A DNA stretch of 21,442 nucleotides from Hirschia sp964352025 (lineage in GTDB: Bacteria > Pseudomonadota > Alphaproteobacteria > Caulobacterales > Hyphomonadaceae), in NCBI GenBank assembly GCA_964352025.1, contig CAYGPZ010000026.1:1-21442 (forward strand). Reading direction: 5' to 3'. Below, in pieces: positions 14,591 through 21,442 of the stretch. The notes below the pieces were generated by a model, which made no database searches, was not told the origin of the DNA, and worked only from the letters and a program-made list of their open reading frames with translations. Every line of letters starts with the position of its first letter. The stretch's first letter is position 1. The translations under genes were made by a program, and so were the position numbers.

Positions 14591-16987
14591 ATGACATCGG
14601 CAAACAAATCTCTCATAGTGCATAACGCAGACTGGCAATACCCGGCAGTCACCGAGCAGCATGCCTATTTAACTCTGAAAAACTGGCTGCCGCAGACTAA
14701 AGGTGTATATTACGTTGCATTCCCATGGGCGACGCTAATTGATCAAGTAAATAAAAACGGCGTTTCGAATGCCCCACTACTTAAAGATCTAAAAGCTCTT
14801 AATCTTCAATCTTTGAAGGGCTCAAGACTGATAACTGTTTGCCAGCATATTCTTATGCGGAAATTCAAACATATATTTATAAAACATGGAATCACAGATG
14901 TTTTCTGGTCTCATTCAACGAATGGAGGAGAAGAAGAAAAATACCTTCAAGAAAATGATCTAAAGGTCATCATACACCCCTTCCCTCTATACCCTGTTCA
15001 ATTTGATGATGGACGTCCTATGCATCCCGATGATGACACATCGTTCTTCAAACGGCCACACCTCTTTTCCTTCGTGGGTGCAAAAGCAAATGAATGGTAC
15101 CTTACCCAATCTAGAAGTTGGATTCTTGATAATCTAAGTGGTGACAGCCGTGGTTTCGTTCGCGGGCGTGATAGCTGGCACTTCAACAAAATAGTATACG
15201 ATCACCAAATCGATCAAAACACAAATAATGATAACAAAGATCTAGTCTGTCAGGACGCGACTGAGCAATATAAAACAATACTTAAGAATACAATTTTTTC
15301 TCTCTGCCCTTCTGGGACAGGACCGAACTCCATTCGCCTTTGGGAAAGTATCGGGGCGGGATGTATTCCTGTTATTCTCGCGGACAGCCACCTTCTTCCA
15401 GGAAATCAAACTCTCTGGGAACAGGCGACCATCCGATGTAAAGAAACCCCAGAAGACATTAAAGCGCTTTCTAACACACTTTCGAGTTTAGCAAAGTCCC
15501 AAGAAGACTTAAAAGCCAAACGTATGGCTTGCAACCAATTGTGGCTTCTCTACGGGCCAGATAACTTCACAAATGACGTTAAAAGCCTCTGGATTGAATA
15601 CGCTACATCAGCAAAACTTCAGCAAAAAAATATCGAATTTATGGAAGCAGGAAATGAAAGCGAACTAGAACACATTCTGCTTCACTATGTTAAAAAAGCG
15701 AGCAAGGAAAAGACACTCACTTGGAAAGAAGCCAACCTTTTTCTTAATGCATGTGTAAACCAACTTCTTCTAAATGCCGAAGTTTTCAAATCCAGTTGCC
15801 AGAACTCCCCTCGGCTCAGAGCCATCATTAAGTCCGCTAGATTGAAGTTGGATGGAGCAGCAACTGATAAATCGCTTTTAAGGGTGCTATCATCCAAGGG
15901 GTGGAGCATTCATGACCTACTAGGCTCTTCATCATCCCAAATCAATGCCCCAAAACTCGATCGGAAAAAACTTGCTCTTTTTGGCAAACACTCTAATCGG
16001 ACCCCGTTTGCCTACCATGAATATAGGAAATTATTTTCTCAAAACTATGAATATATTGAAACGCCGGAAAACGCTGATTTCATCGCGTCTGGTTTTGAAG
16101 TTGATTTCACTCATCACCCATCTGAATGCAAAACTATACTTGCCCAAAAGCCTTCAGCTTCTCTAATCAATTGTTCAGAAGAACCTTTGTGGGATACTGT
16201 CTGGAGTAAGGAATTCAGAACACCAACAATACCGTTGAGTGTAGAAAAAAAACACCCTAAAATCCGTGTTATTAATCATGAGAACTCAAACGTTTTTGAG
16301 TTCCATAAGATTCCTTATTTTATTACAACGGATAACAACTATTTCGTTCGTTATTCAAACTTGTTTACTCAAAATTCAAAGCTTACAGCGGAAGAAGTCC
16401 TTCATATATGGCAAAATTCAAGTGTTGATTTCGCTTTTTTTGCGGAACAGCGCGAAGATGATAGATACAACTATAATCTCCCAGATGAGGATATATATGG
16501 CTTAAGTGTCCTACGTACACAAATCGCTCAAACATTTACAGCAATGCCAAGCACTCTTACAGTGGGAAAAGGATGGAACACAAACGCCCCGCGCCAAAAA
16601 CTTGCGGACTGGCACTTAGATAAAATCGCAACGCTAAATAGACGGTCTAAGATTGTATCTGGAATCGAAAATACCCATCAAATAAACTATATATCCGAAA
16701 AAATATTCGATGCTTATAGCGTATTGGCGACACCAGTCTATTATGCGAGCCCTAATCACAACATTCACAAAATAGTCTCACCAGATAGCTTCATCAACAT
16801 ATTTGAGTTGACCGCTTCAGAAGCAGCCACCAAGATTAAAAACTTTAAACCTGATCTTAAACACGCTCAAAACTATCTTGAAACACAGAGAAAATTGGCA
16901 AAGCTATTTAGTAATCCTCAAACGCTCTTGAATGAGCGTTGCCAAGTGGTAGATAAAATAGCCGACCTGCTCGATTCACCGAGATAA
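14591..16987 (+). CDS. bifunctional glycosyltransferase: exostosin (GT47)-like plus fucosyltransferase (GT10)-like
   Basis: This 798-residue protein has two GT-B type halves. The first (about 5-340) ends in the exostosin-family motif SLCPSGTGPNSIRLWESIGAG (split across 237-257) with CIPVILAD (258-265), where GT47 enzymes bind the nucleotide sugar. A helical linker of about 110 residues (340-450) follows. The second half (about 458-790) starts KLALFGKHSNRTPF. It carries IENTHQINYISEKIFDAY (692-709) and ATPVYYASP (713-721), matching the 'YxTEKIxDA...G.VPVYxG' donor motif of alpha-1,3-fucosyltransferases. Two sequential transfers by one chain are inferred. The ATG at 14591 is 55 bases after the previous stop and lacks a strong ribosome site. 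Both family calls rest on C-terminal motifs, so substrates are not predicted. Confidence 0.85.
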   Translation: MTSANKSLIVHNADWQYPAVTEQHAYLTLKNWLPQTKGVYYVAFPWATLIDQVNKNGVSNAPLLKDLKALNLQSLKGSRLITVCQHILMRKFKHIFIKHGITDVFWSHSTNGGEEEKYLQENDLKVIIHPFPLYPVQFDDGRPMHPDDDTSFFKRPHLFSFVGAKANEWYLTQSRSWILDNLSGDSRGFVRGRDSWHFNKIVYDHQIDQNTNNDNKDLVCQDATEQYKTILKNTIFSLCPSGTGPNSIRLWESIGAGCIPVILADSHLLPGNQTLWEQATIRCKETPEDIKALSNTLSSLAKSQEDLKAKRMACNQLWLLYGPDNFTNDVKSLWIEYATSAKLQQKNIEFMEAGNESELEHILLHYVKKASKEKTLTWKEANLFLNACVNQLLLNAEVFKSSCQNSPRLRAIIKSARLKLDGAATDKSLLRVLSSKGWSIHDLLGSSSSQINAPKLDRKKLALFGKHSNRTPFAYHEYRKLFSQNYEYIETPENADFIASGFEVDFTHHPSECKTILAQKPSASLINCSEEPLWDTVWSKEFRTPTIPLSVEKKHPKIRVINHENSNVFEFHKIPYFITTDNNYFVRYSNLFTQNSKLTAEEVLHIWQNSSVDFAFFAEQREDDRYNYNLPDEDIYGLSVLRTQIAQTFTAMPSTLTVGKGWNTNAPRQKLADWHLDKIATLNRRSKIVSGIENTHQINYISEKIFDAYSVLATPVYYASPNHNIHKIVSPDSFINIFELTASEAATKIKNFKPDLKHAQNYLETQRKLAKLFSNPQTLLNERCQVVDKIADLLDSPR

Positions 16988-17001
16988 TTTCTCATTTTGC
17001 G

Positions 17002-19021
17002 ATGAAAGTGAAAAACCATCTCTACTCCCTCTTCGCCGCATTATATCAAATCAATCGATGGCCTACGCAGTATTGCCGTTGGCCTTGTTCTCCTATTCCA
17101 TGCGGGATTTAGTTGGGCCCAAGGCGGCTATATTGGCGTTGACGCATTTTTTGTAATCTCCGGTTTTTTGATTACTTCAAATATAGTTCGTTCGCTGGAA
17201 AACGATAATTGGTCTTTTAGAAAATTTTATGCACGCCGTGCCGCCCGCCTTCTACCTGCTCTCTTTGTTGTCTTATTTTGTACACTCATTGCCGGTTTTT
17301 TTGTACTTTCCCAACAGGATCTCGCAGCTCTAGGAAAGTCAGCCATTGCCTCTGCATTTTCCTTCTCCAACATCTTATTCTGGAGCCAATCAGATTATTT
17401 TGCACAAGGGTCAGAAACAAAACCGCTTCTGCACACTTGGTCTTTAGGGGTTGAAGAGCAATTCTACCTAATCTGGCCCATACTACTCACAATGCTTTAT
17501 GCAGGTGGTCGAAAGTTCAAAAATGTATCACCGAAACTACTCGTTCGACTCGGATTATCAACATTAGCTGTTATGTCTCTCGCTGCATGTTTCCTATTTT
17601 CTTTTAAATATCCTGAAGCTGTCTTTTTTCTTACTCCATTTAGAGTGTTTCAATTTGCTTTGGGCGGAATTCTCGGACTTTCCATTTCAATTAAACCTTA
17701 TCAATGGCGATCAGGAATCGGGATAGCCGGTATCACCATATTGTTGGGTTTAGGGTGGCATTTACAAGGCCAACATGGTGCACATAGCACTGTCTTAATC
17801 GCTATGCTACTTCCTGCGTTAGCAACCACAGCGATTATTTTTTCAGCGCGCACGTCGCTGATTTCAGTTGTCCTGGCTAACCCTGTAATGACATGGATAG
17901 GCCAGCGCTCTTACGCTATCTATCTTGTACATTGGCCGATCATGGTCTTGTGGAAAATGTCCACCGACTATCATTTCAATACATTTGAGGCTTGGGCTTC
18001 GATTGCTGTTTCGGTCCTATTAGGGACAACATTGCATGAGCTTATAGAAAAGCGGTTTCGACTATCCAATTCTAGCTCTTCACTGCAAAAAAAGCTATCT
18101 TATTCGGCTACAGGGATTGGCTTAGCCTTTTGCCTAGCTTTGGGGTTTGCATTTAATCAGTATTCAAGCACCCTCGCTCCATCGAACCCGTATCATACCA
18201 AGTTAATCACTGCAGCTAAAAAGAATGATGAACAATATGACTTGGGAATGTGCTTCCTTGAAAAAAAATCTTTAACGTTTGCCACTTTTGTAGAAAACGA
18301 CTGTATTTTAAACTCTAGCTCTTACACAATAAAAAAACCTAATATCTTATTGTTTGGTGACAGTGTAGCTGCTCAATACAGCCATACACTCAGAAATATC
18401 GCTAATCAAAATGACTGGTACTTCTCACAGATCACCAGAAGTTCATGTTTGCCAATAAACAACTTTTACTCAGATAATGTTTGCGCTCAACATAATAAAA
18501 AAGCTATCAATTACATCGTTGCCGAAACGAAATTTGATATCATAATTATTGGAGGAAATTATTTTCCATCTCACAATATCACTGTTGCACTTGGTAAAAC
18601 ACTTGAACGTTTAGAGACGACTGGTGCAAAAATATTAATGTTAGGCCCTCATCCACAATACAAAATGAATTTACCTGACCTCTTAGTTCGTTATAGCACG
18701 AATCCCATGAATATTGATGACGAGATATACTCTCATTTTAATGAAGCTTTGTTTGCGTATGACGAACGATATAAAAATGATTTTTACGGACTTCAACCAA
18801 ACCATTTCACGCTTTCAGATTCCAGTTCCTATTTTTCAATTGCCGACATTTTATGCCCGCAATTTAAATTAAAAGATGAAAAAATTTGTAGCATTCTTAT
18901 CGGGACCACACCGATTGTCAGAGACAAATTCCACCTTACTTTGCCTGCAACGAAATTGGTTGGAAAACATCTAGAACACAGTCTAAAAGTGATGCTGCTA
19001 TCAAACTCGCCTCCGAAATAA
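17002..19021 (+). CDS. OafA-type acyltransferase with SGNH domain, 5' end frame-disrupted
   Basis: This is an integral membrane acyltransferase-3 protein that would O-acetylate or acylate the glycan. The main frame (17012-19021) is open for about 670 codons. It encodes SIDGLRSIAVG, R-x10-H (Arg codon 17066, His codon 17099) and GGYIGVDAFFVISGFLIT, then about nine more membrane segments including LLHTWSLGVEEQFYLIWP. A C-terminal SGNH esterase-like domain follows: FGDS (block I), GGN (block III) and D-KF-H (DxxH). This frame has no ATG, GTG or TTG before a TTG at 17168, and starting there would lose TM1 and the catalytic Arg and His. The nearest ATG (17002, MKVK...) is one frame off and hits TAG at 17110. 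Removing one A from the A5 run 17011-17015 joins them perfectly. It could be an inactivated gene, a sequencing error, or a non-canonical start. Confidence 0.85.
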
Positions 19022-19050
19022 AGCTCATTACACAATCACTATTGGCTGAA

Positions 19051-20064
19051 CTATTCCGTATCCTCATTCGCACGAACATCAACGCCGCGGCTCAACAACC
19101 AAGTTGGTTTTTTACTCATCGCTCTTACAATTTTCAAAGCTCTTATTTTTCGATTTTTCTGAGTTATTCTACGTTTAAGAAAAATCGGTTTTGAATTGGA
19201 TAACCCTGCAAAAAAGCCTTGCCTTAAGGCTCCTGCCGACCCCTTTTTTATATGCATGAGATAGACAAATAATGTCATCAGAACATGAGGAATAAAAAAA
19301 ACGACCAGCCAAATAAGCGGCATGTTTTTCAAAAAAACCCACACACGATTTCTCGCTCCATGCCAAGCAGCAAAATCTCCCACCTGATTTGAGAGTGCGC
19401 TCCCCGCATGATGGATCATCGCTTGGGGTAGAAATACGCATGTTTCGCCCTGCAAGCGTAAACGAAACCCAAGATCTACATCTTCGCAATAACAGAAAAA
19501 TGCTTCATCAAACCCGCCAGCATCCAAATATGTTTTTAGATGGAAAACAGCACTTGCTCCGCATGGGCTAAAGCATGTGCCCTCGTCTGGCATTTCACTT
19601 ACAGGGCGGCCATACCCTCCCCGCCAGGGTATGCCAAAGACGTGATAACAATCACCTGCTCCATCCATAATACCTGGTTCATCAAGGCTGTATTGTGCAC
19701 TTGCAAACATTTTTACTTTTGGATGACGCTCTATTCCATCAGCGATTTTTTCTAGCCAACTTTCATCTGCTACGGCATCAGGGTTGAGCATAACTAGCCA
19801 TTCCCCTTTTGCCCGTTTCGCGGCAATATTATTGCCTTTCGCAAAGCCGTGATTTTCTGCCTCTGGCATTAAATGAACAATCTGAAAGTCAGACACATCC
19901 AATGCCTCCATAGACGTATCAGATGAGGCATTGTCCACGACAAACAACTCAAAATCCTGACGTGTCTGTCGTTTCAGGGAATCAACTGCGCCTTGCAAAT
20001 AATCACCGCCATTAAAGTTGACGATAACAACGGAGAAAAACGGAGCATTCTCTTGCTCTGACAT
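19051..20064 (-). CDS. GT2 family glycosyltransferase (rhamnosyltransferase-like)
   Basis: This 337-residue enzyme starts FFSVVIVNFNGGDYL (9-23) with VVDNASSDTS (42-51), NPDA (94-97) as metal site, a CGASAVFHLKTYL segment (168-180), and CEDVDLGFRLRLQG (193-206). This arrangement is typical of WbbL/rhamnosyltransferase-like family 2 proteins. A hydrophobic segment at about 249-271 would anchor the C-terminus to the inner membrane, followed by a basic tail. AAGGAG eight bases before the ATG is the strongest ribosome site in the window. It ends 29 bases from the convergent acyltransferase stop. It is separated by 147 bases from the TonB-C-like gene upstream. The sugar is not predicted; rhamnose is only a family tendency. 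Confidence 0.92.
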   Translation of the reverse strand: MSEQENAPFFSVVIVNFNGGDYLQGAVDSLKRQTRQDFELFVVDNASSDTSMEALDVSDFQIVHLMPEAENHGFAKGNNIAAKRAKGEWLVMLNPDAVADESWLEKIADGIERHPKVKMFASAQYSLDEPGIMDGAGDCYHVFGIPWRGGYGRPVSEMPDEGTCFSPCGASAVFHLKTYLDAGGFDEAFFCYCEDVDLGFRLRLQGETCVFLPQAMIHHAGSALSNQVGDFAAWHGARNRVWVFLKNMPLIWLVVFFIPHVLMTLFVYLMHIKKGSAGALRQGFFAGLSNSKPIFLKRRITQKNRKIRALKIVRAMSKKPTWLLSRGVDVRANEDTE

Positions 20065-20155
20065 GGCTTTTTCTCCTTATTTTCGGTTCAATTAATCCAA
20101 CCGCAAAACCAGTCATGTGCTTAACTGCGCAGACAGTGAAAGTCTATGTCATTTA

Positions 20156-20189
20156 ATTCTTGAAGACCACTTTTGGATCTTTCAAGAAT
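20156..20189. terminator. inverted repeat downstream of the TonB-C-like gene
   Basis: ATTCTTGAA (20156-20164) pairs perfectly with TTCAAGAAT (20181-20189) around 16 bases, and two more inner pairs are possible with a bulge. It begins 22 bases beyond the minus-strand stop at 20212. It is a plausible terminator for that gene, though no U-tract follows. The rest of 20065-20211 shows nothing else. Confidence 0.4.
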
Positions 20190-20211
20190 AACCTATCCCG
20201 AATGAAATGAC

Positions 20212-21249
20212 TCAGTTGCCTGACTTAGGTTGTTTCTCAAAAACAAGTTTAGCTATTTTACCTAAGCTTGGCGCGGCTTCTCCATTTTCAATAGCAGGTA
20301 AAAACACCATACAACGCGCAGCTTGTTTTGTAATTTCAACATATTCTGGCACTTTACACGCCGCATCAATTTTAGAAACCAACCCGACGTCATCCAAATC
20401 AAATTGAATAGCACATGTATCGTCAACTTTATGCTCTTCGTGCGCCTCATAAATATCACCCATACATACAGGCATTAGAAACTGTGCATCCCTATTTTCA
20501 GTCTGTAGCCCTATTTTTATAGCATCAAGGTCCGACACCCATTGTTGATGCAATCTTACATAGGCATTTACAACTGTATCATTTATACGCGCATCTCCAT
20601 AAGTTTTTACATTGTCCAACAGGCTCTGCGCTTTATCCCATTCCCCATTTTGTACATGTTCACGGACCAGATAAATATCCAACATTGCTAATTGAGGACA
20701 AAAAATCTTGTTCCGTTTTATTTTCTGCAGCCCAACTTCTAACGCAGAACGATCTTTCGCATTGACCGCATCTCTGACAGCATGCAACTGCCTCAATTCG
20801 CTTTTACTTGTTTTTTGTTTTGCACATTTGGGAAACTTTTCTGGCGCGTTTTGCAGTTTCATTGCTAAATTAAATGGATAAACCACTCCAGTACGAATTA
20901 CTGGCTTATTATCAATTATCTTTGGCGCAAAGCGTGCTTTTTCCATAGCTTTTTCGACTGCCGCTACATAACCAGATCGATCACACTGGCCGACGATATT
21001 CATCGGTTTCCCTTCGGGATCCACATCCAGAAACACTTCACACTTTCCGGAGCGATTAATTTTCTGCATCGCGCGTACAATCGGCTTGGTATCCGGTGGT
21101 ATTATGGGCTGCGCATCGCGGTCTGCATAATCTATGGATTGTTTTGGTGCTGTTGTTTCTTTACCAGAAGCGCCCTCTTCTTGTGCGAATGAAGTGCCAG
21201 CCCCTAAGGCCATCAAAAGTGCTACAATACACATTATCTTGAAACGCAT
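20212..21249 (-). CDS. secreted TonB-C-like domain protein with helical tail
   Basis: The protein has 345 residues. A signal peptide (1-22, MRFKIMCIVALLMALGAGTSFA, split; cleavage before QE) directs it to the periplasm. Residues about 66-128 look like a TonB C-terminal-type domain: GKCEVFLDVDPEGKPMNIV then KAMEKARFAPKIIDNKPV and GVVYPFNL. This is the pattern of alphaproteobacterial 'energy transducer TonB' annotations, but no N-terminal anchor helix or Pro-rich spacer is seen, so it is not a classical TonB. Residues 145-250 are helical (TPR-like: NGEWDKAQSLLDNVKTYGD). Nine cysteines suggest disulfides. AAGGGGGAAG before the ATG is a good ribosome site. Its link to the glycan locus is unclear; it may be simply adjacent. 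Confidence 0.75.
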   Translation of the reverse strand: MRFKIMCIVALLMALGAGTSFAQEEGASGKETTAPKQSIDYADRDAQPIIPPDTKPIVRAMQKINRSGKCEVFLDVDPEGKPMNIVGQCDRSGYVAAVEKAMEKARFAPKIIDNKPVIRTGVVYPFNLAMKLQNAPEKFPKCAKQKTSKSELRQLHAVRDAVNAKDRSALEVGLQKIKRNKIFCPQLAMLDIYLVREHVQNGEWDKAQSLLDNVKTYGDARINDTVVNAYVRLHQQWVSDLDAIKIGLQTENRDAQFLMPVCMGDIYEAHEEHKVDDTCAIQFDLDDVGLVSKIDAACKVPEYVEITKQAARCMVFLPAIENGEAAPSLGKIAKLVFEKQPKSGN

Positions 21250-21280
21250 GACTTCCCCCTTAATACCACATAGTCAATTA

Positions 21281-21442
21281 TCAACTGGTGATCGTATTTA
21301 TAAATTCGATTTTTGCAACAACAATTTCGCCAAAAGCACTCTCAAGAACAGAATGACTGAGCATTGCTTTCGCAAAGCCCTCAATTCCATCTATACCAAA
21401 ATTGAACATTGTATAACTAGATGTTGTTATACTAGGGTAAAT
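21281..21442 (-). CDS. possible C-terminal end of an upstream gene or small ORF
   Basis: On the minus strand the frame is open from the window edge to TGA at 21281-21283 (53 codons). An internal ATG at 21409 would give a 42-residue product beginning MFNFGIDGIEGFAKAML, with a protein-like end (GEIVVAKIEFINTITS). No ribosome site precedes that ATG, so a C-terminus of a gene outside the window is more likely. The 31-base gap to the TonB-C-like start would fit an operon. I do not recognise it. Confidence 0.35.
   Translation of the reverse strand: MYPSITTSSYTMFNFGIDGIEGFAKAMLSHSVLESAFGEIVVAKIEFINTITS

Noticed and set aside
17008..17017. Possible programmed -1 frameshift site at the acyltransferase start (GTGAAAAACC)
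   Set aside because: Only five A's are present, so no A-AAA-AAC heptamer exists in the needed register, and the shift required is +1 (or -2), not -1.
1..21442. CRISPR array, tRNA or rRNA genes, toxin-antitoxin or defence systems
   Set aside because: No regularly spaced repeats, no tRNA-like cloverleaf noticed, and no nuclease, helicase or toxin motifs in the frames; the content is glycan biosynthesis.

Overview
The window comes from an AT-rich genome and is almost entirely a surface-polysaccharide locus. An alphaproteobacterium, possibly a marine member near the Hyphomonadaceae/Maricaulales, is the best guess. The reasons are a DUF2793 fragment, the abundance of FkbM-type methyltransferase domains, the 'WY..(Y/N)PDV' repeats of alphaproteobacterial glycan proteins, and a secreted TonB-C-like protein with a helical tail. 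This placement is inference; no rRNA or housekeeping marker is present.

Layout. (1) The left edge holds the C-terminal end of an IS3-family transposase (1-131), entering from outside. (2) 277-1880, minus strand: a two-gene ABC exporter, permease then ATPase (Wzm/Wzt type), which would move a finished glycan across the inner membrane. (3) 1881-2428: a non-coding stretch carrying a truncated DUF2793 remnant. (4) 2429-6072, plus strand: two multidomain proteins, an FkbM methyltransferase fused to a radical SAM/SPASM enzyme, and a GT-like domain fused to a class I methyltransferase. (5) 6162-8779, minus strand: a small methyltransferase and two GT2 glycosyltransferases. It is separated from block 4 by a strong hairpin between the convergent ends. 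(6) 8780-9503: a divergent intergenic region, then a truncated FkbM copy and a 37-codon mini-ORF, each joined to the next by an ATGA overlap. (7) 9500-19021, plus strand: FkbM-glycosyltransferase fusion, coiled-coil/PDV-repeat protein, degenerate FkbM-coiled-coil protein, helical-FkbM protein, an exostosin (GT47)-fucosyltransferase (GT10)-like fusion, and an OafA-type acyltransferase whose 5' end is out of frame. (8) 19051-21249, minus strand: a GT2 glycosyltransferase and a secreted TonB-C-like protein. The C-terminal end of a possible further gene lies at the right edge.

How it may work together (inference): the GT2, GT47, GT10-like and other GT domains assemble a glycan. The FkbM, class I and radical SAM domains and the acyltransferase decorate it with methyl, acyl or less usual groups. 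The Wzm/Wzt pair exports it. The most unusual trait is the density of two-domain fusions, together with module remnants (a truncated FkbM copy, a degenerate FkbM domain, a DUF2793 stub, an IS end). This suggests active domain shuffling in a variable glycan locus. The frame break at the start of the acyltransferase may switch off one decoration.
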